A DNA stretch of 64,000 nt from Sporocytophaga sp. (GCF_017745095.1 NZ_JAGHZZ010000002.1:310001-374000); one strand, 5' to 3'. Positions 47,226 through 56,563 are shown, numbered from the stretch's first letter. Notes: a model not told the origin generated them from the letters alone. Translations and numbers: made by a program.

Positions 47226-48155
47226 TTAAAAATAGAAATGTAGGTTCAGATTAGCATTAAAATTATCCAATCCTAATCCAAAGTTATTAATTCCTGTAGA
47301 ATTGTTTGGAGTTGGTTTCGCTTCATATTCTACAGCACTTCCGCTTGCACTGTTCATTGCTTGAAGCTTTACTGAATCGCTTTTTTTGCTGGCAAAACCT
47401 AATGTATAACCAAATTCAGCACCTAAGGAAATCTTTGGAGCGAAGAAATATTCGATTCCCGCAAATCCTCTAACACCAGCAAAAAATGTAGCTCCATGAT
47501 TGTATTCTGTCCATCTTGAAGTAGTAGAATCTGCTCCTGGAATTCTGTTGTAGGCATTTTCATAAGAAACCGGAGTCGGGAAATTAGCACCCATTCCATT
47601 TCCATAATCAGCCTTTTCCTTTACTTTATTGAAGCCTAAAAGTATTTCTCCTCCATATACCCCCTGAACTCTGCTCACTCCTCTTCTTTTTTCAAGTCCT
47701 AAAGCCAATAATACTGCGTTATTTCTTATAGTTACTTTATCTTCCGCAAACTGTGGAGCAAGATTATTTGCAGTACCATCATCATTTGCTGCAACAATGT
47801 ATTTATTAGTTGCTTTAGTAAAGTTAAACTGGAATCTTGCTCTAACAGCAGTATGATCATCAAGAAGATATTTACCAGTGAATGCATTACCAATTCTGCC
47901 TCCTAATACTGTATTGCTGAATCCACTTGGATAATCAACTGCTGGGGCCTGGTTACCTCCATTGAAGAAATTACCAAGGTACAACAAAACTGGATCAGCA
48001 GAGAATCCAATAGCATATTCTCCTTTTTTTGGTAAAATTAAAACACCTCTTTTTGATCTTAATTCAACAGTTTCCTGACTTGCTCCTGTTTCCTGAGCAG
48101 TCGCAAGTTTGCATGCTGATATAGCCAGCAATGCTACTAGGATTATTTTTTTCAT
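47226..48155 (-). CDS. Outer-membrane beta-barrel protein
   Basis: 309 residues with a signal peptide (ending ATA before QETG). The body alternates hydrophobic and polar residues with many Gly/Phe/Tyr girdle positions (KYLLDDHTAVRARFQFNF, FAGIEYFFAPKISLGAEFGYTLGF) and ends in NLNLHFYF, the C-terminal aromatic form needed for barrel assembly. No TonB box or plug. Function unknown. It follows the lipoprotein gene at 48179 by 23 bp, so the two are probably one operon. Confidence 0.8.
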   Translation of the reverse strand: MKKIILVALLAISACKLATAQETGASQETVELRSKRGVLILPKKGEYAIGFSADPVLLYLGNFFNGGNQAPAVDYPSGFSNTVLGGRIGNAFTGKYLLDDHTAVRARFQFNFTKATNKYIVAANDDGTANNLAPQFAEDKVTIRNNAVLLALGLEKRRGVSRVQGVYGGEILLGFNKVKEKADYGNGMGANFPTPVSYENAYNRIPGADSTTSRWTEYNHGATFFAGVRGFAGIEYFFAPKISLGAEFGYTLGFASKKSDSVKLQAMNSASGSAVEYEAKPTPNNSTGINNFGLGLDNFNANLNLHFYF

Positions 48156-48178
48156 TATTATTTGCTTAAAAAATCAAA

Positions 48179-48682
48179 TTAAAAATTAGCCTTTACATAA
48201 TCATCATAAACCCTATAATTCTCATAAGTGATGGTTCCTGCATAAACGTCATCTGAAACATAGAATGATCCAGGAAATTTGTAAATCATAGCTATTTCGT
48301 CCCCATTATTGTTTTGTTTTGCTTCAAAATCCTGAGGTATGATTCTTACATCAACTGATCTTCCATTTGCATCTATATTGAATGTATATTTTCCATTCAC
48401 ATCAGTTACTGTGTTGTAAACAATATTTGGATAGTTTTTATTTGGATCAGGGTTAGTTACCAGGTCCGCAGAGTTAATAATAGCTTGAACTTTAACATTT
48501 GCTGCAGGCTCTAAATCTCCATTGTTAGTATTTAATTCAGCCTTTAAATATCCAATGATTGTAGCTTTTCCATTTGATACAACAGGACCATTATCATCAT
48601 CCTTTTTACATGCAACCAATGTAATTCCTATAAATAGAGCAAGAGATCCACCAATAAGTAGCTTTCTAAAATTTTGTTTCAT
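48179..48682 (-). CDS. Lipoprotein with a carboxypeptidase-regulatory-like fold
   Basis: 167 residues. The signal peptide carries the lipobox LVAC followed by KKDDDNGP, a typical Bacteroidota surface-lipoprotein tail. The mature part begins GKATIIGYLKAELNTNNGDLEPAANVKV and contains DVNGKYTFNIDANGRSVDVRIIPQDFE, the strand pattern of transthyretin-like domains. No enzyme motif. It is the first gene of a pair with the barrel protein, suggesting a surface complex (inference). Confidence 0.75.
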   Translation of the reverse strand: MKQNFRKLLIGGSLALFIGITLVACKKDDDNGPVVSNGKATIIGYLKAELNTNNGDLEPAANVKVQAIINSADLVTNPDPNKNYPNIVYNTVTDVNGKYTFNIDANGRSVDVRIIPQDFEAKQNNNGDEIAMIYKFPGSFYVSDDVYAGTITYENYRVYDDYVKANF

Positions 48683-48797
48683 GATTTAAAAATCAGTTTT
48701 GTTTGTTAAAAATTTGAATTATTAAACTTAAAAGTTGTACCCAAAATTAATTAAGGTCATCCATTTATAAAAATATTAAGGGGATTAGCTGGAAAAT

Positions 48798-49652
48798 TTA
48801 ATACCTATAAATCAATTGAGTCGATAACTTTTTAGCAAAAATTATATGCAATCTATATAGCCAATCCTGAATATTATCTAGAATTTTTTCATCAATCCCA
48901 CTTTCCGTATTCCACTTCGTACTTTCAAACCACACCTTTGCATCTTCTTTCTTCAAAGAATACCTCTCTGAGACTATATTCGAAGCTTCCGGGTTTTGCA
49001 TGAAGGCTTCTACCGATTTATTTACAATTTTAAAGAATGTTGTCAGAATGGAGCCATGCTTTTCGATAAAGCTTTCTGATGCAGCAAATACAAAACAAGG
49101 CCAGGGAGTGAGCCTTTCTCCTATCCTCCGGAATTCTCCTGCATCAACTAAAGGTTTTGTCATATATTTTTCCCATAAAAAAATATCTGCTTTTGCTTGA
49201 GATAAAAAATTCCTTGCACCTTCAAGATTACCTACAACAACCATCTGAGATTCTGAAAGCTTCCAACCTCTTTGGTCTGCATCGACATAGGACATAAGAT
49301 GAGAGCCTGATCCTTGTCTGCTTATTGCATACCTTTTACCTTCCATCTGATCCATATTGATATATGGCGAATTTGCAGAAACATGAATTCCCCAAATTAA
49401 TGGACTTTCCACATATACTTTAAGAATTTTAAGAGGACTTCCTTTTACGATATCAGCTGTGATTCCTTCGGTAAGCAATATTGCGCAATCAATCTGATCC
49501 TCCTTAAGTGCAGAACACATTGCTCCGGTCCCCCCAGGAAAATCTGTCCAGACAAGATCAATGCCAGCCTCTTCAAATTTTCCACTTTGCTTAGCTAAAT
49601 GAATAGGTAAATTAAAATGCTCCGGCACTCCGCCTAATCTAAACGTTATCAT
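48798..49652 (-). CDS. Cytoplasmic NMT1/Ca3427-like periplasmic-binding-fold protein
   Basis: 284 residues. The type-2 binding fold is clear: IPIHLAKQSGKFEEAGIDLVWTDF, the GGTGAMCSALKEDQIDCAILL signature and a YAISRQGSGSHL hinge. There is no signal peptide or lipobox and no ABC transporter genes nearby. It looks closest to the Ca3427-like group of soluble substrate-binding proteins seen in fungi and some bacteria. It may bind a thiamine-precursor-like or sulfonate ligand (inference). Monocistronic. Confidence 0.75.
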   Translation of the reverse strand: MITFRLGGVPEHFNLPIHLAKQSGKFEEAGIDLVWTDFPGGTGAMCSALKEDQIDCAILLTEGITADIVKGSPLKILKVYVESPLIWGIHVSANSPYINMDQMEGKRYAISRQGSGSHLMSYVDADQRGWKLSESQMVVVGNLEGARNFLSQAKADIFLWEKYMTKPLVDAGEFRRIGERLTPWPCFVFAASESFIEKHGSILTTFFKIVNKSVEAFMQNPEASNIVSERYSLKKEDAKVWFESTKWNTESGIDEKILDNIQDWLYRLHIIFAKKLSTQLIYRY

Positions 49653-49912
49653 TTTTCATGTATAAATAGAAGTCCAAAGGTATTACCGGAAATTCACTAT
49701 TGAAAGGTTAGGGTTGTAAATCTGCTGATTTGTTTAAAAAATGAGTAACTGGACTTAGTTCTATTTTTCGATAATGAACTTTGTATCGAGGAACTATTAA
49801 TTTTTGACAAATAATTAACTCCGAAAAAGAGCGAGAAAACCAAAATTAGTTTCAACAGTTTCATTTTATAGAAATAAAGACCAATTAATATTTTATGTTA
49901 ATTATTCAACAG
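49653..49912. other. Intergenic region without a recognised element
   Basis: 260 bases between the divergent binding-protein and lipoprotein genes. No hairpin with a T run, no reading frame, and no exact TAnnTTTG element was seen in a useful position. Confidence 0.5.
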
Positions 49913-50446
49913 ATGCAAAAATTGAAAAATTCCTTAGTTTGGGCTTTTTTCTTTCTAGTCCTCATTTCCTGCAAAGAACCACAAAAGAACACTTTTGCTG
50001 AACACGGGGTTTCTTTTACTATTCCTGAGGGCTGGGTTATTACACAATCAGAAAGCATAAATGATACATTGGGATTTTTCCTTACCTGTGAAAAAAAAGG
50101 GATGAATGAGAGTGGCATGTTCACTCTAAGCTGGATTAACCAGGAGGTTAGCAAAGAAGAGTTTTTATTACTTCTCAAAAAACAGTTATCTCAAAATTCT
50201 TTTTATAAAAATACGGGGATCCTGTTTAATGAAATCCAACCAATTAAGAACCTTGGTCATTTTCAAGTTTCAAGTACAGGATTTATCACACAATTATCCG
50301 GGCTTAAACATTCTGGAAAAATCGTCTGCTTCAATTGCAAAGGCAGGACATTAGGTCTTATTTTTCAAACTGCTCAAGAAGATGAGGAGAAAAATAATAC
50401 TGGTTTTGAAGAAATTCAGAAAAGCTTTGTTTGCAACTTACCTTGA
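49913..50446 (+). CDS. Lipoprotein of unknown function
   Basis: 177 residues from the ATG at 49913 (a second ATG six codons earlier is possible). The signal peptide ends with lipobox LISC. The mature part has the HGVSFTIPEGWVITQSE opening and a beta-rich layout common to PsbP-like or DUF1795-type lipoproteins (FTIPEGW). Function unknown. It overlaps the convergent cupin gene by nine bases at the 3' end. Confidence 0.65.
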   Translation: MQKLKNSLVWAFFFLVLISCKEPQKNTFAEHGVSFTIPEGWVITQSESINDTLGFFLTCEKKGMNESGMFTLSWINQEVSKEEFLLLLKKQLSQNSFYKNTGILFNEIQPIKNLGHFQVSSTGFITQLSGLKHSGKIVCFNCKGRTLGLIFQTAQEDEEKNNTGFEEIQKSFVCNLP

Positions 50447-50923
50447 AAGTTCCTTAACAATATTAGCCTGCTTAGGAAATAGTTTCAATAAATCTTCTCG
50501 TTTGGCCAGTTCAAAATCATCAAACGAAAACCCTGGAGCCACCATACAACTCACAAGAGTACATCCTTCTCCAACTACTTTGGCACTAAACCAGGTATTT
50601 TTGGGTATAAGCAATTGAAAGTGGTCTCCAATTTGCGTACCTAACTTTTTAACGTTCAGACCTTCTTGAGACAACATATAAATTTCTATAGAATTTCCTT
50701 GATGGAAATACCAAATTTCATCTGATTTAATCTTATGAAACGCAGAAAATTCTTTATCTGTAAGTAAAAAATAGATGCTCGTTGCAGTGTTTCTTTTTCC
50801 TGAATAATCTTTAGATAAGACTGATTCAGGAATTTCAGATTCACTTCTGTACATCTCTTTGAAATAACCTCCTTCGGGATGCTTTTCCAGGTTTAGTTGG
50901 TTGATCAGTTCCTCTGCTTTCAT
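50438..50923 (-). CDS. Cupin_5 (DUF985) protein
   Basis: 161 residues. The motifs LEKHPEGGYFKEMYRS, SIYFLLTDKEFSAFHKIKSDEIWYFHQG and CTLVSCMVAPGFSFDDFELA match the DUF985 cupin family. The double-stranded beta-helix carries a possible metal site (His in FHKIKSDEIW plus E and H). Some family members act on sugars, but the substrate here is unknown. Confidence 0.88.
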   Translation of the reverse strand: MKAEELINQLNLEKHPEGGYFKEMYRSESEIPESVLSKDYSGKRNTATSIYFLLTDKEFSAFHKIKSDEIWYFHQGNSIEIYMLSQEGLNVKKLGTQIGDHFQLLIPKNTWFSAKVVGEGCTLVSCMVAPGFSFDDFELAKREDLLKLFPKQANIVKELSR

Positions 50924-51009
50924 AATTCAAATTAAATCAGATTTTCAATTAAATCATCGAATCAAACAAAATATCATTACTGCTATTATTACTAAAACTG
51001 ACTAAGAAT

Positions 51010-51579
51010 ATGACAAAAAATCAGATACTTTTTTTCATTGGCTTTTTAATCCTTTCTACCTTTAAAAGCCATGCTCAGACAAAAATTAAAGGTGTGGATG
51101 TTCCAGCTACTATAGATACTGAAAAGGGCAAGCTTCAGTTAAACGGTGCCGGAATAAGAACTAAATACATATTTGACCTCTATGTTGGCGCTCTCTATTT
51201 AAAAGAAAAAAATAAAGATCCTAAATCTATCATCAATCAGGATGCTCCTCAAGCCATTAGAATGTATGTTATATCTGATAAGATCACAAACAAAAAAATG
51301 GAAGAAACCATTAAAGAGGGGTTTGAAAAAGCTACCAAGGGCAATACTGCACCATATAAGGCAAAAATTGACCAGCTAATGCAGGCATTTAAGGAAGAAA
51401 TTCATAACAAAGATGTCATAGACATTACCTATTCGCCGGGAGCAGGAGTAAAACTCTATAAAAATGGCAAACTAAAAACTCAAGTGGAAGGTCTGGATTT
51501 TAAAAAATTGTTGTTTACTATCTGGCTAGGTGATGATCCTGCAGATGAAGATCTTAAAGATAGTATGCTTGGAAAATAA
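51010..51579 (+). CDS. Chalcone-isomerase-like protein, exported
   Basis: 189 residues with a signal peptide (ending SHA before QTK). The GVDVPATIDTEKGKLQLNGAGIRTKYIFDLYVGALYLKEKN opening and the GNTAPYKAKIDQLMQAFK and YSPGAGVKLYKNGK segments are those of the bacterial CHI-like family. Members of this family are often non-catalytic in bacteria and may bind fatty acids. Monocistronic with a terminator. Confidence 0.85.
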   Translation: MTKNQILFFIGFLILSTFKSHAQTKIKGVDVPATIDTEKGKLQLNGAGIRTKYIFDLYVGALYLKEKNKDPKSIINQDAPQAIRMYVISDKITNKKMEETIKEGFEKATKGNTAPYKAKIDQLMQAFKEEIHNKDVIDITYSPGAGVKLYKNGKLKTQVEGLDFKKLLFTIWLGDDPADEDLKDSMLGK

Positions 51580-51586
51580 AAAAAGG

Positions 51587-51613
51587 AGAGGCTGTTTCAA
51601 TGAAACAGCCTCT
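51587..51613. terminator. Bidirectional terminator between CHI-like gene and sucD
   Basis: AGAGGCTGTTTC (51587-51598) and GAAACAGCCTCT (51602-51613) pair perfectly, eight bases after the rightward stop and eight before the leftward one. Confidence 0.85.
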
Positions 51614-51620
51614 TTATGTT

Positions 51621-52508
51621 TTAAGCAGTTGCTTTGCTTTTTTGAAGTGCTTTTAGCATTGTCTCTCCGATATCAGCAGGAGATTCAACAACAAACAGAC
51701 CACAGTCTTTCATGATTTTCATTTTTGCAGCAGCAGTATCATCCGCACCACCTACAATAGCACCAGCATGTCCCATTCTTCTACCTGCAGGGGCAGTCTG
51801 ACCAGCAATGAAACCAACAACCGGTTTAGTACCGTTTTCTTTGATCCATTTAGCAGCTTCAGACTCCATACTTCCACCTATTTCACCAATCATGATGATA
51901 CCTTCTGTGTGAGGATCGTCCATCAATAACTTAACAGCTTCTTTAGTAGTGGTTCCAATTACAGGATCTCCACCGATACCAATACAGGTAGATTGTCCCA
52001 AACCAACTTTAGATAGTTGATCTACTGCTTCATAAGTCAATGTTCCGGAACGAGACACAATACCTATTTTACCAGGCTTATGGATAAATGCCGGCATTAT
52101 ACCAACCTTAGCTTCTCCCGGAGTCATTACTCCAGGACAGTTAGGTCCGATAAGAGTTAGATTTTTTCCTTTGATATATTCTTTTGCTTTGATCATATCC
52201 TTTACAGGAATTCCTTCTGTAATACATATGATTACTTTGATACCTGCATCGGCAGCTTCCATAATAGCATCTGCCGCGAAAGCCGGAGGTACAAAAATTA
52301 TAGAAACATTAGCACCTGTTTCTTTAACTGCATCTTCCACTGTATTAAATACAGGTTTATCAAGATGTTTAGTGCCGCCTTTACCGGGAGTTACTCCTCC
52401 AACAACGTTTGTTCCGTATTCGATCATCTGACCGGCATGGAATGTTCCTTCAGAGCCTGTAAAACCCTGCACTATCACTTTGGACTGTTTATTGACTAGT
52501 ACGCTCAT
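51621..52508 (-). CDS. sucD: Succinyl-CoA synthetase alpha subunit
   Basis: 295 residues. It converts succinyl-CoA to succinate with nucleotide triphosphate formation. The CoA-binding Rossmann start ([16 protein letters not shown]), [19 protein letters not shown] and the phospho-His loop [13 protein letters not shown] (His about 247) are intact. The beta subunit gene is not adjacent, which is common in Bacteroidota. A TATTTTTG -7 element lies on the minus strand at 52534-52541. Confidence 0.96.
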   Translation of the reverse strand: MSVLVNKQSKVIVQGFTGSEGTFHAGQMIEYGTNVVGGVTPGKGGTKHLDKPVFNTVEDAVKETGANVSIIFVPPAFAADAIMEAADAGIKVIICITEGIPVKDMIKAKEYIKGKNLTLIGPNCPGVMTPGEAKVGIMPAFIHKPGKIGIVSRSGTLTYEAVDQLSKVGLGQSTCIGIGGDPVIGTTTKEAVKLLMDDPHTEGIIMIGEIGGSMESEAAKWIKENGTKPVVGFIAGQTAPAGRRMGHAGAIVGGADDTAAAKMKIMKDCGLFVVESPADIGETMLKALQKSKATA

Positions 52509-52628
52509 GAATCTTTAGTTAGATTATACCCCACAAAAATAAAAGTTTTTGGTTCTTATAAAAAAATCCTAAGCATAAAATACTGAAATCTTTAAAAAAT
52601 GAAATTTTCCGGCTACTTTTTAGGCTAA

Positions 52629-53543
52629 CTATCTGAATTTTGGGCAATATATCTTACCAGGAATAATGTAAATTAACCTCAGCGAAACCAAAGCATAACT
52701 ATCAGGCCCCCCTTTACTTCCTCTCTTGCTTCCAGGAGCTTTGGAAGTTGAATAGGAATATCCCGAACCCAGATTAACAAATTGTTCTTCTAGAGTATTA
52801 TTGATGAATTCAATGTCTCTCTTTCCTCCGTTATAAGATCCGACTAGAGATGCGGAACGATTTGACATTTGTCTGGACTGATCACTTTTTAAAAGGTCAG
52901 GATTGATATATCTACCGCTAACATCATCAAGGTAATCAGTAGAAGTATACCTATATGTGAATTCCAGCTCAAGGTCCCATTGAATAGCAAGCTTATACCG
53001 GAATCCCAAACCGGCAGGTATTGAAAATTGAATATTTGAATATGACTTACCCTCAGTTTCCAATTTTCTAAGATTTATCCAAGACCCTGCATCATTTTTG
53101 GCCATTGGATTATGGTAAAAAACACCACCTCCCAGTAAAACATAAGCATTGTAAATAGGACGTTTGCGATAATGATCTGTATTAGGTAGCAAATCATATC
53201 TTATAGTAAATGATAACTCTTTTATATCATTCCTAAAATGAAGGTTTCTAAGATAATTATCAGATTCCAGTTTTTTATCTGAAGAAAGGTAATCGTCTCC
53301 TAAAAGTCTAAACCATAGAAAGTCGAATTCATATGAAAGTCTTGGATATATTCTTTTATTAAAACCTAATGAAAGTCCTGGCCTTATGGTGACCAATGAG
53401 GATTTAATATCTCCATTTGCATAGCTACCTACTCCCCCTATGATAACAGAAGGATATTTACATCTGTAATTATATGGCTGTGCACTTACTGAATGGCAAG
53501 CAATTAAGAATAACAATAAAAAAATGTATAAAAAATTTCTCAC
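52629..53543 (-). CDS. PorG/DUF6089-like outer-membrane barrel
   Basis: 304 residues from a GTG start at 53543, with a signal peptide. The layout of an 8-10-strand barrel includes YPSVIIGGVGSYANGDI, RNDIKELSFTIRYDL, YVLLGGGVFYHNP, the IPAGLGFRYKLAIQWDLELEFTYRYTSTDYLDDVS segment and SLRLIYIIPGKIYC near the end. The YTDYLDDVS-type motif is a hallmark of DUF6089, the family of PorG, an outer-membrane part of the type IX secretion system. There is an unusual Ser/Lys/Gly-rich loop (SYSTSKAPGSKRGSKGG) near the end. No other type IX genes are in the window, so the link is tentative. Confidence 0.65.
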   Translation of the reverse strand: MRNFLYIFLLLFLIACHSVSAQPYNYRCKYPSVIIGGVGSYANGDIKSSLVTIRPGLSLGFNKRIYPRLSYEFDFLWFRLLGDDYLSSDKKLESDNYLRNLHFRNDIKELSFTIRYDLLPNTDHYRKRPIYNAYVLLGGGVFYHNPMAKNDAGSWINLRKLETEGKSYSNIQFSIPAGLGFRYKLAIQWDLELEFTYRYTSTDYLDDVSGRYINPDLLKSDQSRQMSNRSASLVGSYNGGKRDIEFINNTLEEQFVNLGSGYSYSTSKAPGSKRGSKGGPDSYALVSLRLIYIIPGKIYCPKFR

Positions 53544-53642
53544 GAAGTTAATTTAAACTATACGTTTTTCACGTTCTTTACTTAATATAGAAATTCGGAT
53601 TTAAGTAAACACAATTTACTGCAAAAAAGTAAAATAACCCTG

Positions 53643-53680
53643 AAAAGGTTGAAATCATATTCTTTTAGTTTCAACCTTTT
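53643..53680 (-). terminator. Terminator of the DUF892 gene
   Basis: AAAAGGTTGAAA (53643-53654) and TTTCAACCTTTT (53669-53680) form a perfect 12-bp stem with a 14-base loop, 17 bases after the stop at 53698 when read leftwards; T run follows. Confidence 0.75.
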
Positions 53681-53697
53681 CATAGTCAGGATTAATA

Positions 53698-54195
53698 TTA
53701 ATAATGAAATAATGCTTTTTCATTGATCATGCCTTTCGCAAGATTGGTCAAATCCGCATCATCTTCCTGCTTTTCATCCTTTATTTCATGAAAGACATTT
53801 CCAACATTACCATAATCTAATATATGGGCAAATGCAGCAACTGTTCCAAAACTTGCAATTTCATAATGCCTTGCCTTTTGAAGGCCCACAATCAGAGCTG
53901 CATCCAATACATTTTCATCTTCAACATCTTTAAAGAATTCTTTTATCTCGCTTATTAAGCCTCCCATTACTGGACAAGTTTGTCCATATGGATCAACTTC
54001 CATTTCTCTTGCAATACTATCCAGTCTTTCAATGTCTTTTTGAGTTGTATTCAAACTTTTTTCAAAAGCCTTTCTTAAGTCTGGATTCGAACAGCATTCT
54101 ATAATCTCCGGCAAAGCTTCTGCCAGTTGGGTTTCTGCACTATATAGGTCTCGAAAGAGATCTATGAATAGATCGTCAAAACTTCTCACCTTCAT
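53698..54195 (-). CDS. DUF892 (YciF-like) ferritin-fold protein
   Basis: 165 residues. The four-helix bundle is recognisable from DLFRDLYSAETQLAEALPEI, the CPVMGGLISEIKEFF loop and ALIVGLQKARHYEIASFGTVAAFAHIL. Glu and His at helix faces could hold a di-iron site, as in ferritin-like YciE/YciF. The family is often stress-induced. Single-gene unit. Confidence 0.88.
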   Translation of the reverse strand: MKVRSFDDLFIDLFRDLYSAETQLAEALPEIIECCSNPDLRKAFEKSLNTTQKDIERLDSIAREMEVDPYGQTCPVMGGLISEIKEFFKDVEDENVLDAALIVGLQKARHYEIASFGTVAAFAHILDYGNVGNVFHEIKDEKQEDDADLTNLAKGMINEKALFHY

Positions 54196-54290
54196 AATTC
54201 TGAATATTTTACGCTTTAATAAATTAACAAATATTGCAGATTCTTTAGTGCAAGCTTATTTTTAAAACCTGAATAAATACTGTTTAAATT

Positions 54291-55541
54291 TTAATATCCA
54301 TATTTGGTTTTCCATAGTTTTTTCAGCCTTGTTCGGAGTTCGTTTTCTCTGGCATTATTTCCAGGTTCGAATAATTTTCTTCCTTTAATTTTATCTGGCA
54401 AAAACTCTTGCTCAACAAAGTTATTATCATAATCATGGGCATATTTATAATCTTTCCCATATCCTTGTTCTTTCATTAATTTGGTCGGAGCATTCCGCAA
54501 ATGAATTGGCACAGGTAAGTCTCCTGTCTGCCTAACAAGCTCATGCGCTTGTTTGATAGCAACATAAGATGCATTGCTTTTAGGAGAAGAAGCAAGGTAA
54601 GTAACACATTGGGAAAGGATAATATCAGATTCGGGATAACCAATAACTTGGACAGCCTGAAAACAGGTCGTAGCCATGACGAGAGCAGTAGGATTGGCAT
54701 TTCCAATATCTTCTGAAGCAAGTATAACCAATCTTCTGGCTATGAATTTTACATCCTCACCACCTTCTATCATTCTTGCAAGCCAGTATACAGCGGCATT
54801 CGGATCACTTCCTCTTATTGACTTTATAAAAGCGGAGATAATATCATAATGCATCTCTCCTTGTTTGTCGTATAATGCAACTTTCCTCTGCGCAATATTT
54901 AAGACAACTTCATCTGTAATTTCAACTGGTTCCTTATCACTTAAATTATCAACTACCAGCTCAAACAAATTCAATAATTTTCTTCCATCCCCGCCTGAAA
55001 GATTGAGCATCGCAGCATATTCCTTTATTTCAATCCTTTTTTGTTTCAAAAGAAAATCTTTTTCCATAGCCTGAGTCAACATTCCTTTCAATTCTTCCTC
55101 TTCCAAGGCTTTAAGAGTATAAACCTGTGACCTGGATAAAAGAGCGCTATTGACTTCAAATGAAGGATTCTCAGTAGTAGCTCCTATAAGGGTAATTATC
55201 CCTTTTTCAACAGCATTTAACAAAGCATCTTGCTGAGATTTATTAAACCTGTGAATCTCGTCAATGAAGAGGACAGTCTTACGGGTGCCTTTAGCTCTTT
55301 CAATTACCTCTCTTACATCTTTTACACCTGCGCTTATAGCACTGAGTGTAACAAAGGGAGTCTTTAACTGTGCTGCAATGATATTTGCAAGAGTCGTTTT
55401 TCCCACCCCAGGTGGCCCCCAGAAAATCATAGATGGAATAGATCCTGTCTCTATAATTTTCCTTAATACAGCGCCCTTTCCTACAAGATGTTTCTGACCT
55501 ATAAAATCATCTAGGCTTGTAGGCCTTAATCTTTCGGCCAA
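54291..55541 (-). CDS. rarA: Replication-associated recombination ATPase RarA (MgsA)
   Basis: 416 residues from the TTG at 55541. The AAA+ core has GPPGVGKTTLA, LFIDEIHRFNKSQQDALL and SATTENPSFE-type GATTENPSFEVN motifs. The C-terminal part has ASEDIGNANP and the tetramerisation region ending in PGNNARENELRTRLKKLW. It acts at stalled forks with single-strand binding protein. The conserved family start is PLAERLRP; the Pro codon lies just before this TTG, and the frame stays open further upstream (codons GQ-P) to a stop with no ATG or GTG. The true start may therefore be a rare codon (ATA at 55569-55571). Confidence 0.93.
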   Translation of the reverse strand: MAERLRPTSLDDFIGQKHLVGKGAVLRKIIETGSIPSMIFWGPPGVGKTTLANIIAAQLKTPFVTLSAISAGVKDVREVIERAKGTRKTVLFIDEIHRFNKSQQDALLNAVEKGIITLIGATTENPSFEVNSALLSRSQVYTLKALEEEELKGMLTQAMEKDFLLKQKRIEIKEYAAMLNLSGGDGRKLLNLFELVVDNLSDKEPVEITDEVVLNIAQRKVALYDKQGEMHYDIISAFIKSIRGSDPNAAVYWLARMIEGGEDVKFIARRLVILASEDIGNANPTALVMATTCFQAVQVIGYPESDIILSQCVTYLASSPKSNASYVAIKQAHELVRQTGDLPVPIHLRNAPTKLMKEQGYGKDYKYAHDYDNNFVEQEFLPDKIKGRKLFEPGNNARENELRTRLKKLWKTKYGY

Positions 55542-55660
55542 TGGTTGTCCGGATGTATATTTATTTTCTATGATTTAACGGGTTTAGGAATTCAAAATTT
55601 GAAAATTTTCTTATGTTTAACAAATTAAAAAAAATTCCGGTTTAACAACGAAACAGAATC

Positions 55661-56563
55661 GTGAAGCAGGATTTAAAATCTCATGGGTTGTTATTATTAT
55701 CAACCTTTATAGCAGGAGCTAATTATACAATTTCAAAATTTGCTACCCCGGAATATATTGCGCCTTCTGCAATTATACTATTGAGAATCATTTCAACTAT
55801 TCTTCTTTTCAATGCATTAGGATTATTCATTAAAGAAAAGATAGATGTATCTGACCGGAAAAGGCTCTTTTTTTGTGCACTCTTTGGTGTTGCTTGCAAT
55901 CAATTATTGTTTTATAAAGGTCTGAGTCTTACTTCACCGATCAATGCTTCTTTAATGATGACGGTAAGTCCGATTATTGTCCTGGTTATTTCCGCTATCA
56001 ACGGTTTTGAAAGAATTACTGCTTTCAGAATTTTAGGATTATTATTGGGTACAATTGGTACAGCTGCACTGCTGCTTTCGGGTAAAGATCAGTTTAATGA
56101 ACTATTTGTAGGTGATATCCTTGTTCTTTTAAACGCTGTTAGCTGGGCCTTATTTCTTGTAATAGCTAAACCTCTGCTAGCAAAATATCACTTTATTACA
56201 ATTTCCAGATGGATGTTTAACCTGGGCTTCTTCCTAGTGCTACCTTTTAGTTTTAATTCGTTTATGGAAACTGAATGGCAAAACTTCGATACGACTGCTT
56301 ATTTGTCAATTGGTTTCATAATAATTTTTGCAACATATATTTCTTATATTCTCAATGTGGGAGTATTAAAAAAAGTAAATCCTTCTGTTGCTGGAAGTTA
56401 CATTTATTTACAACCCATGGTTGCTGCAACCATTGCTTTGACGATGGGAAAAGATGAATTGACGCCAGAAAAAATTGCTTATAGTATTTTAATTCTAACA
56501 GGTGTTTTTCTTATAAATAAGCTACCCCACAAAAAAATAAGAGATCAGCTGTACTCAAACTGA
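55661..56563 (+). CDS. EamA-family (DMT) permease
   Basis: 300 residues from a GTG at 55661. Ten hydrophobic helices arranged as two EamA repeats (about 10-140 and 155-290), with GxxG-type kinks and the LQPMVAATIAL motif. It is a small-molecule exporter or importer of the drug/metabolite superfamily; the substrate is unknown. The 3' end carries a hairpin shared with the galE 3' side. Confidence 0.85.
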   Translation: MKQDLKSHGLLLLSTFIAGANYTISKFATPEYIAPSAIILLRIISTILLFNALGLFIKEKIDVSDRKRLFFCALFGVACNQLLFYKGLSLTSPINASLMMTVSPIIVLVISAINGFERITAFRILGLLLGTIGTAALLLSGKDQFNELFVGDILVLLNAVSWALFLVIAKPLLAKYHFITISRWMFNLGFFLVLPFSFNSFMETEWQNFDTTAYLSIGFIIIFATYISYILNVGVLKKVNPSVAGSYIYLQPMVAATIALTMGKDELTPEKIAYSILILTGVFLINKLPHKKIRDQLYSN

